From Halorubrum trapanicum (lineage in GTDB: Archaea > Halobacteriota > Halobacteria > Halobacteriales > Haloferacaceae), in assembly GCF_017873555.1 (NCBI RefSeq), contig NZ_JAGGKE010000010.1:62001-126000 (forward strand): a stretch of 64,000 bases of DNA. Direction: 5' to 3'. This document shows positions 16,662-25,084 of this stretch, in pieces; within the stretch, counting starts at the first letter, position 1, and each line of letters begins with the position of its first letter. Both the position numbers and the translations under genes were made by a program. The notes beneath the pieces were generated by a model. It was given only the letters and a program-made list of their open reading frames with translations. It was not told the DNA's origin and did not search any database.

Positions 16662-17954
16662 ATGCGGAACCCCGCCCTTCGCGCGCTTCTGGTCGTGCTC
16701 GTCGCGCTCGCGTTGATCGCGAGCGCAGGCGGCGCGGTCGGCGGCGCGGTCACGGCTCCCTCCACCCTCGACGCGGACGACGCTCCGCCCGACGCCTCCG
16801 TCGACGGCGACGCGCCGCGTCCTGCCGAGTCGCTCGAGCGCCGATCGGAGGCGCTTCGACAGCAGACCGCCGACGCCATCACGTCGCCCTCGGCGACGCA
16901 GATCCGGCTCGAACTGAACCCCGACCGCAGCGCCGACTGGACCGTGGCCGTGCGGTACTCGCTGGCGGACGAAAACGAGACGGAGACGTTCGAGACCGCG
17001 GGCGAGCGGTTCCGTACCGGCGAGGTCGGCCCGGACGCCGAGCTGTTCGAGGGACTCCGCCGCGAGGCGAACCGAAACGTCGACCGGTCGATGGAGATCA
17101 ACGATGTCGACCGCGAGGTCGTCGTCCACGAGAACCCGGACGAGTTCGACGTCGCCACGGAGGATGCGGTCGCAGTCGGCGAACTTCGGTTGACGTTCAC
17201 CTGGACGGCGTTCCTCGATCAGGACGGCGAGAGCCTCGTCCTCGGCGACGCGTTGACGACGCCGGGCAACGAGACCTGGCTGCGCAGCCTCGAATCGGCC
17301 CAGACCCTGGAGGTGGCGACCCCGGAGGGGTACACCGTCACCGGAACGCCGAGCACGGCCGTGACGCGGCTCTCGGACGGCGACGTGATCATCGAAGGTC
17401 CCCAGACGTTCGACGGGGGCGAACCCGTGGTGATCGTCTACGGTCCCGCGGGCACGCCGCCGTGGGGGATGGTGATGGCCGCGGTCCTGCTCGCGGCGAC
17501 CCTCGTCGCCGGGAGCGTCGTCGGGTACCGCCGGGTCAGCGCCGAGGACGACGATGCCGACGAGCCGGCGGCGACCGGCGACAGCGAAGCGACGAGCGGA
17601 GGCGGTCGCACCCCCGTCGCCGACCCGAACACGGCTGGAGCGCCCGAAACCGACGCCGAAGAGGCGACCGACGGGGACACCGAGGAGCCGGACCTCTCGC
17701 TGCTCTCGGACGAGGAGCGCGTCGAGCGGCTCCTCGACGAGAACGGCGGCCGGATGCGGCAGGCCGACATCGTCGCCGAGACCGGGTGGTCGGACGCGAA
17801 GGTGTCGCAGTTGCTCTCGGCGATGGCCGACGAGAGGCGCGTCGAGAAGCTCCGGCTCGGGCGCGAGAACCTCATCTCGCTGCCCGACGACGAGGAAGGC
17901 GAGCGCGGTGGTGGGGACGGCGAAAGCGGTGACGGAGACCGCGTCGGCGACTGA
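16662..17954 (+). CDS. membrane-anchored protein with C-terminal winged helix
   Basis: 430 residues. A signal peptide (ALRALLVVLVALALIASAGG) leads into an extracellular beta-rich domain (about 60-260), one membrane segment (about 268-288, PPWGMVMAAVLLAATLVAGSVVG), a disordered acidic linker, and a winged helix-turn-helix near the end (DEERVERLLDENGGRMRQADIVAETGWSDAKVSQLLSAM). This is the layout of haloarchaeal one-component membrane regulators that sense outside the cell. Its divergent neighbour is another exported protein, so the two may work together. Start ATG at 16662. Confidence 0.78.
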   Translation: MRNPALRALLVVLVALALIASAGGAVGGAVTAPSTLDADDAPPDASVDGDAPRPAESLERRSEALRQQTADAITSPSATQIRLELNPDRSADWTVAVRYSLADENETETFETAGERFRTGEVGPDAELFEGLRREANRNVDRSMEINDVDREVVVHENPDEFDVATEDAVAVGELRLTFTWTAFLDQDGESLVLGDALTTPGNETWLRSLESAQTLEVATPEGYTVTGTPSTAVTRLSDGDVIIEGPQTFDGGEPVVIVYGPAGTPPWGMVMAAVLLAATLVAGSVVGYRRVSAEDDDADEPAATGDSEATSGGGRTPVADPNTAGAPETDAEEATDGDTEEPDLSLLSDEERVERLLDENGGRMRQADIVAETGWSDAKVSQLLSAMADERRVEKLRLGRENLISLPDDEEGERGGGDGESGDGDRVGD

Positions 17955-18059
17955 GATCCCCGAACCCGGGCCTGAAGCTCCGCCGGAGGTCCCGGAAACC
18001 GTTGTTCCGCGGTCGACCGTTCCGAAAATCATTACAGGGCGAACGACCGAGTATCGATC

Positions 18060-18848
18060 ATGAAAGTTCTGGTAACCGTCAAGGAGGTCGCGGAGGCGGA
18101 CGACGACTTCGCGATCGAGGGGACCGACATCGCCGAGTCCGACCTCGAGTACGACCTCAACGAGTGGGACGACTACGCCGTCGAGGCCGCCGTCCAACTG
18201 GCCGAGGCGGGGGTCGCGGACGAGGTCGTGACCGTCACTATCGGTCCCGAGCGCGCCGAGGAGACGATCCGGATGGCGCTCGCAAAGGGCGCGGACCGCG
18301 CGGTCCGCGTCTGGGACGACTCGCTGGAGGGGTCGTTCCCGGACGTCGCCTCGAAGGTCGACCTGTTCGAGGCGGTCGTCGCGGAAGAGGAGCCGGACCT
18401 GGTCCTCGGCGGGGTTCAGGCGGCGGACACCGGGTTCGGCGCGACCGGCGTCGCGCTGGCGGAGCGGATCGGTTTCGAACACGCCGCGGTCGTCAACCAC
18501 CTGGACGTCGACGCGGACGCGGGCGTCGCGCACGTCCACCGCGAGCTGGAGGGCGGCGTCGAGGAGCTGACCGACGTGGACCTCCCCGCGGTGTTGACGG
18601 TCCAGACCGGTCTCAACGAGCCGCGGTACGCGAGCCTCCGCGGGATCCGACAGGCGCAGCGCAAGGAGATCGCCGCGACGGACCTGGCCGACCTCGGCGT
18701 GACCGCCGCGGACGTGGAGAGCGCGCTGACGATCACCGAGATGTACGAGCCGGAGAGCGAGTCCGACGCGGAGATCATCGAGGGCGACGCCGGGGAGTCC
18801 GCGGGTCGCCTTGCGGAGGTCCTCCGCGAGAAGGGGGTGGGCGCGTGA
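18060..18848 (+). CDS. etfB: electron transfer flavoprotein subunit beta
   Basis: 262 residues. Opens with MKVLVTVKEVAEAD and YDLNEWDDYAVEAAVQLAE, then the nucleotide-binding VVTVTIGPERAEETIRMALAKGADRAVRV, LVLGGVQAADTGFGATG, and the late LTVQTGLNEPRYASLRGIRQA, all characteristic of EtfB/FixA. With EtfA it carries electrons from acyl-CoA and related dehydrogenases. A TTACAG-type AT-rich box lies about 27 bp upstream. The etfA start overlaps the stop (TGATG). Confidence 0.93.
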   Translation: MKVLVTVKEVAEADDDFAIEGTDIAESDLEYDLNEWDDYAVEAAVQLAEAGVADEVVTVTIGPERAEETIRMALAKGADRAVRVWDDSLEGSFPDVASKVDLFEAVVAEEEPDLVLGGVQAADTGFGATGVALAERIGFEHAAVVNHLDVDADAGVAHVHRELEGGVEELTDVDLPAVLTVQTGLNEPRYASLRGIRQAQRKEIAATDLADLGVTAADVESALTITEMYEPESESDAEIIEGDAGESAGRLAEVLREKGVGA

Positions 18849-19792
18849 TGAGCGTGCTCGTCGTCGCCGAACACCGCCGCGGAGACCTCCGAGACGTCTC
18901 GTACGAGGCGATCACGGCCGGCCGAGAGCTCGCCGACGCTCGCGGCGGCGACCTCCACGTGGCCGTGATCGGCGGCGACGTCGACGGGTTCGCGGAGGAC
19001 CTGAACCGCGAGGGCGTCGACGGGATCCACGCCGTCGCCGACGGCGAGGAGTTCGACCACAACGCCTACCAGGCGGCGGTCTCGACGCTGGCGGAGCGGC
19101 TCGACGCCGGCTCGGTGGTGGTGCCGAACTCCGTCAACGGACTCGACTACGCGCCCGCGCTCGCGGAGGCCCTCGGCGTCCCGATCGTGACCGACGCGGT
19201 CGGAATCGAGTACGACGACGGGCTCACCGTCACCCGCGAGATGTACGGCTCGAAGGTCGAGACGACCGTCGACGTCGCCGGCGACCGGTTCGTCCTCACG
19301 GTCCGCGGCGGCGAGTGGCCGCCCGCGGAGGGCGTCGGCGACGCGACCGTCGAGTCGGTCGAGGTCGACATCCCCGAGTCGGGCGCCCGCGTCACGGGCT
19401 TCGAGGAGGTCGGCGGCGGCGACGTCGACATCGCGGACGCCGACGTGCTCGTCTCGGTCGGGCGCGGCATCGAGGAGGAGGAGAACCTCGAACTGGTCGA
19501 GGGCCTCGCGGACGCGCTCGGCGCGACGCTGTCGGCCTCGCGGCCGATCGTCGACAACGGCTGGCTCCCGAAGAACCGGCAGGTCGGCCAGTCGGGGAAG
19601 GTCGTCACGCCGGACGTGTACATCGCGATCGGCATCTCCGGCGCGGTCCAGCACGTCGCCGGGATGAAGGGGTCGGACACGATAATCGCGATCAACACCG
19701 ACCCGAACGCCCCCATCTTCGACATCGCGGACTACGGGATCGTCGGCGACCTCTTCGACGTGGTGCCCGAACTCATCGACGAGTTCGCCTGA
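18848..19792 (+). CDS. etfA: electron transfer flavoprotein subunit alpha
   Basis: 314 residues. The N-terminal ETF domain is followed by the C-terminal FAD-binding domain (about 190-314): SVGRGIEEEENLELVEGLADALGA, SRPIVDNGWLPKNRQVGQSG, VTPDVYIAIGISGAVQHVAGM and AINTDPNAPIFDIADYGIVGDL. The ATG at 18848 overlaps the etfB stop by one base, implying coupled translation. The likely electron acceptor is the membrane Fe-S protein at 26720. The last 22 bases of the gene, including the stop, are duplicated directly downstream. Confidence 0.93.
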   Translation: MSVLVVAEHRRGDLRDVSYEAITAGRELADARGGDLHVAVIGGDVDGFAEDLNREGVDGIHAVADGEEFDHNAYQAAVSTLAERLDAGSVVVPNSVNGLDYAPALAEALGVPIVTDAVGIEYDDGLTVTREMYGSKVETTVDVAGDRFVLTVRGGEWPPAEGVGDATVESVEVDIPESGARVTGFEEVGGGDVDIADADVLVSVGRGIEEEENLELVEGLADALGATLSASRPIVDNGWLPKNRQVGQSGKVVTPDVYIAIGISGAVQHVAGMKGSDTIIAINTDPNAPIFDIADYGIVGDLFDVVPELIDEFA

Positions 19793-19818
19793 GCCGATCG
19801 ACGAGTTCGCCTGAGCCG
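19775..19818. repeat. 22-bp tandem duplication across the etfA stop codon
   Basis: ATCGACGAGTTCGCCTGAGC plus CG occurs twice back to back: once as the end of etfA with its TGA, once immediately after it. It looks like a recent local duplication and leaves the protein intact. Confidence 0.75.
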
Positions 19819-19922
19819 ACGCCCGCGATACGTTCTGCCGCCCGTCCGCTCCGGCGGCGATCCGTTCCGCCGCCCGTCCGTTCTCGGTTCGTTTATCACC
19901 CCGCCGACCCTCGGATCGGGCA

Positions 19923-20906
19923 ATGAGCGAGGCCGACGAGCAGGCGGCTGCGACCGCGACCGGGCGGGAGATCTGGATCGAGAAGTACCGGCCCCAGACC
20001 CTCGACGACATCCACGGCCAGGAGGAGGCCGTCGAGCGGCTTCAGAGCTACATCGATCAGGACGACGTTCCCCACCTGCTCTTTTCAGGACCTGCGGGCG
20101 TGGGAAAAACCACCGCGGCGACCGCCATCGCCAGACAGGTGTACGGCGAGGAGAACTGGCGCGGCAACTTCCTCGAACTCAACGCCTCAGACCAGCGCGG
20201 GATCGACGTGGTGCGCGACCGGATCAAGGGGTTCGCGCGCTCCTCGTTCGGCGGCGACTTCAGGATCGTGTTTCTTGATGAGGCCGACAGCCTCACGGAT
20301 GATGCACAGGCAGCGCTCCGCCGGACGATGGAGCAGTTCTCCGACAACACCCGATTCATCCTCTCGTGTAACTACTCGTCGAAGATCATCGACCCGATCC
20401 AGTCGCGCTGCGCCGTCTTCCGGTTCTCGCCGCTCTCGGACGAGGCGGTCGGCGGGATGATCCGCGAGATCGCGGCCGCCGAGGAGATCGAGGTGACCGA
20501 CGAGGGAATCGACGCGCTCGTGTACGCGGCCGACGGCGACATGCGTCGCGCGATCAACTCGCTTCAGGCCGCGGCGACGACCGGCGACGTGGTCGACGAG
20601 GAGGCGGTGTACGCGATCACGGCGACGGCCCGACCCGAGGAGATCGAGTCGATGGTGACCGACGCGTTGAACGGCGACTTCGCGCGGGCGCGCTCGACGC
20701 TCGACACGCTCCTCACGGAGACCGGGATGGCCGGCGGCGACGTGATCGACCAGCTCCACCGCTCCGTCTGGGAGTTCGAGCTGAGCGAGCGCGAGGCGGT
20801 GCGGCTCATGGAGCGCATCGGCGAGGCCGACTACCGGATCGCCGAGGGCGCCAACGAGCAGGTCCAGCTTGAGTCGCTGCTCGCGGCGCTTTCACTGGAC
20901 GAATAG
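19923..20906 (+). CDS. rfcS: replication factor C small subunit
   Basis: 327 residues, the usual size without inteins. RFC boxes are present: [15 protein letters not shown] near residue 20, Walker [10 protein letters not shown] near 56, Walker B FLDEADSL near 115, and the sensor SRC motif [16 protein letters not shown] near 158. It forms the clamp loader that places PCNA on DNA with RfcL. Codons around both the Walker A and the Walker [10 protein letters not shown] segments are noticeably richer in A/T than in the rest of the gene; these are two classic intein sites of archaeal RFC. Confidence 0.94.
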   Translation: MSEADEQAAATATGREIWIEKYRPQTLDDIHGQEEAVERLQSYIDQDDVPHLLFSGPAGVGKTTAATAIARQVYGEENWRGNFLELNASDQRGIDVVRDRIKGFARSSFGGDFRIVFLDEADSLTDDAQAALRRTMEQFSDNTRFILSCNYSSKIIDPIQSRCAVFRFSPLSDEAVGGMIREIAAAEEIEVTDEGIDALVYAADGDMRRAINSLQAAATTGDVVDEEAVYAITATARPEEIESMVTDALNGDFARARSTLDTLLTETGMAGGDVIDQLHRSVWEFELSEREAVRLMERIGEADYRIAEGANEQVQLESLLAALSLDE

Positions 20907-20968
20907 CGAGAGACGGATCTCGGATTCTCGGTCGGTCACTCGCAAGCGGCTGCCGGAGACTCGGCGGT

Positions 20969-21315
20969 GAACGCCTCCAAAGCCCCAGCCGCAAGGGCTT
21001 GATGCGCTGGCTGCGCGCTTCAGTCGCTCGCGTTGCTCGCTCCCTCCAGTGCTTACGTCGCGCGTTTTCGTCCTCGCGACTGCCCCTTTGAGTCCCGCCC
21101 CTCCGGAAGACGTTCCTGCTCGCTTCGCTGCGCGGGAACGCCCAGCACAGCAACCGCGCCTTACGCCTCCCCAGCCTCGTCGGTGGCGCTAGGCGCCAGC
21201 GACTCCCTCGCGCGTGCTCTCGCCGGCGGCGAAGCCGCCGGCTGTCAGAGAGACCGAAGGTCTCTCACTACTCGCAGCCGCCTTCGGCGGCCACTCGGCG
21301 GCACGCGCCACCGCA
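20969..21315 (-). repeat. dispersed hairpin element, copy B
   Basis: Lies on the minus strand: the opening GGTGGCGCGTGCC box is at about 21300-21315 and the closing GGGGCTTTGG box at 20978-20987. Contains the conserved blocks GCGCGAGGGAGTCG, GACGAGGCTGGGGAGGCGTAAGG and GGGACTCAAAGGGGCAGTCG. Perfect hairpins (plus-strand reading): 6-bp arms, loop TAG at 21184-21198; 9-bp arms, loop GAA at 21222-21242; 8-bp arms, loop GAA at 21248-21266; 6-bp arms, loop TTC at 21277-21291. It sits after the rfcS stop and after the 3' end of the zincin-like gene. Confidence 0.82.
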
Positions 21316-21322
21316 ATTCAGT

Positions 21323-21328
21323 TTATAA
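21323..21328 (-). promoter_or_regulatory. TATA-like box before element copy B
   Basis: TTATAA, 8 bp before the TGCGGTGGCGCG box of copy B on the minus strand. A transcript starting about 26 bp downstream would begin inside or just after the conserved box. Confidence 0.5.
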
Positions 21329-21401
21329 CAATCGCGGTGGTCGGCCTCGCCTCAAAAAGGCGTAGCCCGCAATTCGGCCGTCCGTGTGCCGCGTTCCGTT
21401 T

Positions 21402-22133
21402 TTAAACGGCGTAGGCGCGGGCGGCCGCGACGAGCGCCTTCCGATAGTCGCTCTCGGAGGGGTCGTGGCCGAGGTCGAGGAATCTGTTTTTGAACGCGTC
21501 GACGTCGACGGCGTCGGTGTCGCTGCCGGCCGCGCGCGCGAGATCGTAGATCCGGTGATCGGGTCCGGCGATGTCGTGTCGCTCGACGAGGGCGAGCGCG
21601 AACGCGGCGTTGACGGCCGTGATCTCGGGGTCGGCGCCGGCCGTCACCGGCGGCGAGCCGGTGCGCGACACGTCGGGGCGGTCCGCCACCGCGGCCGCCA
21701 GCGTCGACTCGAGGAAGCCGAGGAGCTTGTCCGCGGGCGCCACCGAGAGCGTGATGTCGTCGGCGTAGATGTCCTTCATGTGGTTCGCGATCTGGTAGCA
21801 GTGCGCGAGCTTGCGGCGCTCGACCTCCTCGCCGGAGAGCCCGAGGTACAGCGCCTCCTCGGTCGACTGGAGGTGCGATGGGTGGCCCTCCTCGTAGCGC
21901 GCCATGTGCGCGAGCTCGTGGATCGCCAGCTCGCGCGCCATCGCGCTCGTGGCGGCCCGCCGCGAGACGTTCAGGACGTGGTGGTCGTCGTAGTGGCCGG
22001 CCCAGGTCCGCTCGTCGGGGTCCTCGCGGACCACGACGCGGACCGGCGACTCGACGGAGCGCTCGGTCTCGAAGAGGTCCGCGGCGCCGAGAAACGGGTC
22101 GGGGGGAACGTCCCCTTGGACGCGAAGATCCAT
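21402..22133 (-). CDS. zincin-like protein (DUF5781-like), possible metallopeptidase
   Basis: 243 residues from ATG at 22133. An HELAH zinc-binding motif (AIHELAHMARYEEGH) lies near residue 69, and the protein is soluble with no signal peptide. The C-terminal part is mostly helical. From memory it matches the haloarchaeal DUF5781 family. HExxH suggests a zinc peptidase, but a third ligand is not obvious, though EEGH nine residues later is a candidate. It lies directly upstream of element copy B on the same strand. Confidence 0.72.
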   Translation of the reverse strand: MDLRVQGDVPPDPFLGAADLFETERSVESPVRVVVREDPDERTWAGHYDDHHVLNVSRRAATSAMARELAIHELAHMARYEEGHPSHLQSTEEALYLGLSGEEVERRKLAHCYQIANHMKDIYADDITLSVAPADKLLGFLESTLAAAVADRPDVSRTGSPPVTAGADPEITAVNAAFALALVERHDIAGPDHRIYDLARAAGSDTDAVDVDAFKNRFLDLGHDPSESDYRKALVAAARAYAV

Positions 22134-22277
22134 GTGTACAGTTCGCACGGGAGCGGGCGGTAAGTCTCTTGCGCTCGTGGAACCCCGGGTCGCGGCGTCA
22201 CGGCGTCGCCGCGCCGACAACTCGGATTTCCCGGAGCCCGGCGTACGCTTTTGAGCCTCCCGGCCGAACTCCGACCC

Positions 22278-23300
22278 ATGCGCGTCTACGCGGCCTACGA
22301 CGACGGGCTCCGGATCGTCGACCCCGAGACGGGCGCGGTCGAGACGCGCCTGTCCGGCCAGCGCGTCGAGTGCCTCTCCGTCGCGACCCCCGATACGACC
22401 GACGAGGCGGGAGAAACTGCGGACCGCGCGCCGCGCGTCCTCGCGGGGACGTTCGACGCCGGGTTGTTCCGCTCCGTCGACGGCGGGGAGCGGTTTTGCC
22501 GGGCGGCCGCCCCGACGCTGGGTCCCGAGGGGTCCGGCCCGGACGGGGTGACCGCGGTCGCGACCAGCCCGCACGACCCCGCGGTCGTCTGGATCGGCAC
22601 GGAGCCGTCGCGGGCGTACCGCTCCGCGGACGGCGGCGAGACGGCTCAGCGCGTCGGCGGGCTGACCGATCTCCCCTCCGCCGACGAGTGGTCGTTCCCG
22701 CCCCGTCCCGACACGCACCACGTGCGGTGGATCGAACCCTGCCCGGCGGACCCGGAGCGGTGGCTGCTCGGCATCGAGGCGGGCGCGCTCGTCGTGACGC
22801 CCGACGGCGGCGAGACGTGGACCGACCGCCCGCCGGGGTCCCGCCGCGACACGCACGCGATGGCGACGCACCCGGACGCGCCCGACCGCGTCTACGCCGC
22901 CGCCGGCGACGGCTTCGCCGAGAGCGACGACCGCGGCGACTCGTGGCGCGTCCGCGACGCCGGTCTCGATCGCGGCTACGTCTGGGGGCTCGCGGTCGAC
23001 CCCGGCGACCCGGACACGGCGCTCGTCAGCGCGGCGGAGAGCGCGACGGCCGCCCACCGCCGCGGCGAGGCGCACCTGTACCGCTACCGCCGCAACGAGG
23101 GATTCGATCGGCTCGACGACCGCGGGTTTCCGACCGGAGAGGGCACCTATCGGGCCGTGTTGGCGTCCGGTCGCGCCGCCGGAGCGATCTGGGCGCTCTC
23201 GAACCGCGGCCTCTTCGTCACCCGCGACGCGGGCGACTCCGTCGAGCAGGTGCCTGCCGACCTCCCCGACCGTCCGGCGCGGGCGCTGGCGGTCGCTTGA
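22278..23300 (+). CDS. BNR/Asp-box repeat beta-propeller protein
   Basis: 340 residues without signal peptide. Repeated Asp-box motifs (SVDGGERF, SADGGETAQR, TPDGGETWTDR, SDDRGDSWRVRD, TRDAGDSVEQ) alternate with strand segments, the pattern of a seven-bladed propeller as in sialidase-like and photosystem-stability-factor-like proteins. No sialidase active-site set is visible, so a binding or scaffold role is more likely than catalysis. It starts at the ATG at 22278, divergent from the zincin-like gene. Confidence 0.8.
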   Translation: MRVYAAYDDGLRIVDPETGAVETRLSGQRVECLSVATPDTTDEAGETADRAPRVLAGTFDAGLFRSVDGGERFCRAAAPTLGPEGSGPDGVTAVATSPHDPAVVWIGTEPSRAYRSADGGETAQRVGGLTDLPSADEWSFPPRPDTHHVRWIEPCPADPERWLLGIEAGALVVTPDGGETWTDRPPGSRRDTHAMATHPDAPDRVYAAAGDGFAESDDRGDSWRVRDAGLDRGYVWGLAVDPGDPDTALVSAAESATAAHRRGEAHLYRYRRNEGFDRLDDRGFPTGEGTYRAVLASGRAAGAIWALSNRGLFVTRDAGDSVEQVPADLPDRPARALAVA

Positions 23301-23346
23301 GCCGAGGGAAACGGAGCGAACGAGGACCGAGCGCGGCCGCTCTGGA

Positions 23347-24066
23347 TCAGTCCCGGACCGCGCCGACGATCAGGTAAACGACCGGCGTGTCGAGGACGGC
23401 GATGGCGAGTTTGAGGAGGTACTGGCCGAGTCCGAGCGCGAGCAGCGCCGGCGGGTCGAACACCGGCCCGACGCCGAGCAGCAGCGGCGCGGCGTAGAAG
23501 GCGACCCCGACGAAGATGACGGTGTCGATGGCCTGGCTCGTCGCCGTCGACGCGAGGTTACGGAGCCACAGCATGCGCTCCCCGGTGCGGTCGCGGATCG
23601 CGTGGAAGATGAACACGTCCCAGTTCTGGCTGACGACGTACGCCAGCAGGCTGCCGACGACGATGTTCGCCGCCGGCCCGAGCGCGGTCTGGAAGGCGGC
23701 CGACACCTCGGGGTCGACCCCGGGCGCCGCGAGCGTCGACCACACCAGCGCTAACACGAGGAAGTTCGCGAGGAACGCGACGTTGACGACGACCTGCGTC
23801 GCCCGCCGGCCGTACAGCTCCGCGTAGCAGTCCGACGCGAGGAACGTAAGCGCGTACGCGAGCGCCGCGCCCGGCAGGGTGATCTCCGGGCCGACGACCG
23901 GCAGCGCGAACGGGAGCGGGAGCGCGAGCACCTTCGCGGCGGTGAGCTGCGAGGTCGCGAGCGCGACCGTGAACAGCGTGATGAGCGCCACCGCCGCGAC
24001 CGCCGGCCGGTCCAGCGGATCGGGTCGGAAGGGACCGCCCTCGCCGCTCGCGGTTCGGCTACTCAT
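23347..24066 (-). CDS. queuosine-precursor-type transporter (YhhQ/VUT family)
   Basis: 239 residues with six predicted membrane segments. Family-typical stretches: SQLTAAKVLALP, LTFLASDCYAELYGRR, VVSQNWDVFIFHAIRDRTG and LRNLASTATSQAIDTVIF. Bacterial YhhQ imports 7-deazaguanine precursors of queuosine; in archaea the same precursors feed archaeosine, so preQ0 uptake is the likely role. The start overlaps the end of the upstream RHH gene by 8 bp, so the two are co-transcribed. Confidence 0.85.
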   Translation of the reverse strand: MSSRTASGEGGPFRPDPLDRPAVAAVALITLFTVALATSQLTAAKVLALPLPFALPVVGPEITLPGAALAYALTFLASDCYAELYGRRATQVVVNVAFLANFLVLALVWSTLAAPGVDPEVSAAFQTALGPAANIVVGSLLAYVVSQNWDVFIFHAIRDRTGERMLWLRNLASTATSQAIDTVIFVGVAFYAAPLLLGVGPVFDPPALLALGLGQYLLKLAIAVLDTPVVYLIVGAVRD

Positions 24067-24316
24067 CGGTCTCCTCCGCCGACCCTCTCGTCCCCGAATC
24101 GCCGACCGTCGCCTCGGTCGCCGACCCGGCCGCGGTCGACGGCGCGTCTTCGTCGAGCCGGTCGTGGCGGGCGTCGATCTCGTCGAGCAGGTCGAGGTTC
24201 TTACGGATCGAGGCGCGCACCGCGTCGCTGCGGTTCACGAACTTCCCGTCGTCGCCGACGTGATCGTCGAGGTCGGCGAGCAGCTCCGCCGGAATCTCGA
24301 CGCTTATCTTGGGCAT
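24059..24316 (-). CDS. ribbon-helix-helix (CopG-type) transcription regulator
   Basis: 85 residues. The N-terminal RHH fold is clear: MPKISVEIPAELLADLDDHV, then the helix-turn FVNRSDAVRASIRKNLDLL; a disordered acidic tail follows. Such proteins bind DNA as dimers. It overlaps the VUT transporter gene by 8 bp and probably regulates that operon. TTATTATC-type AT-rich sequence lies about 35 bp upstream. Confidence 0.82.
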   Translation of the reverse strand: MPKISVEIPAELLADLDDHVGDDGKFVNRSDAVRASIRKNLDLLDEIDARHDRLDEDAPSTAAGSATEATVGDSGTRGSAEETDE

Positions 24317-24424
24317 ACTCGCGTCGTGGACGCCGGGCGGGCATGAACGTTATTATCTGAGGATTATCGGGAGAGTCTACGGGTGCTCGGAACGGCTGTG
24401 TGTCGCTTCACCCTCGCCCGCTCC

Positions 24425-24464
24425 GGACTCGTAAACCGCTACGTTGAAGTGAGTTTACGAGTCC
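24425..24464. promoter_or_regulatory. BirA-type biotin operator of bioYMN
   Basis: GGACTCGTAAAC, 16-bp spacer, GTTTACGAGTCC: a perfect 12-bp inverted repeat ending 8 bp before the bioY ATG. Read as TCGTAAACC-N14-AGTTTACGA it matches the known BirA operator design (TTGTAAACC-N14/15-GGTTTACAA). Biotin-loaded BirA repressor would block the promoter here. No birA gene lies in the window. Confidence 0.78.
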
Positions 24465-24472
24465 GTTCAGCC

Positions 24473-25054
24473 ATGGCTACGAACACGGAGTCCGTCGACC
24501 TCGTCGGCGACGAGGCGGCGACGAACCTCGCTCGCGCCGCGCTGTTCGCGGCGATCGTCGGGGCGTTCGCGTACGTGACGTTCCAGAATCCGGTCTCGCC
24601 GGTGGACGTGACCCTTCAGGTGCTCGGCGTCTTCCTCGCGGGGATCTTCCTCGGTCCGGTGTGGGGCGGCGCGTCGCTGGTCCTCTACCTCGCGGCCGGG
24701 GCGCTCGGGGCGCCCGTCTTCGAGGGCGGGTCGGCCGGCGTCGGCCAGCTCGTCGGGCAGTCGGCCGGCTACCTCTGGTCGTACCCGATCGCCGCGGCGG
24801 TCGTCGGCGCGGTCGTCCACCGCGGCGCGACGCTCCGCGACCTCGACTCCGTCGGTCTCCCCGTTCTCGTCGGCGCCATGGTCCTCGGGACCGTCGTCAT
24901 CTACGGGTTCGGCGTCGCCGGTCTCATGCTGGTGTTGTCGCTCGGCCCGGTCGAGGCGATCGCCGCCGGCGCCGCCGCGTTCCTCCCGGCCGAGGCCCTG
25001 AAGATCGCCGCCGCGGTCGGCGTCGTCAGGTCCGACGCGATCGCCGCGGCGTGA
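24473..25054 (+). CDS. bioY: biotin-specific ECF transporter substrate-binding component
   Basis: 193 residues with about six membrane segments. BioY-typical features: FQNPVSPVDVTLQVLGVFLAGIFLGPVWGG, LYLAAGALGAPVFEGGSAGVGQLVGQSAGYLWSYP. It binds biotin in the membrane and works with the ATPase (bioM) and transmembrane coupling protein (bioN) that follow. The gene starts at the ATG 8 bp after the operator, which is the main evidence for biotin specificity beyond the family match. Confidence 0.9.
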   Translation: MATNTESVDLVGDEAATNLARAALFAAIVGAFAYVTFQNPVSPVDVTLQVLGVFLAGIFLGPVWGGASLVLYLAAGALGAPVFEGGSAGVGQLVGQSAGYLWSYPIAAAVVGAVVHRGATLRDLDSVGLPVLVGAMVLGTVVIYGFGVAGLMLVLSLGPVEAIAAGAAAFLPAEALKIAAAVGVVRSDAIAAA

Positions 25055-25084
25055 GGCGCTCGTGAGTACACGCGAGGTGCGACC

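Noticed and set aside
15393-18539. Long open frame of about 1,050 codons on the minus strand
   Set aside because: It crosses two genes with clear signal peptides and domains; its sequence is Arg/Pro-rich and low in family features, an effect of GC-rich DNA.
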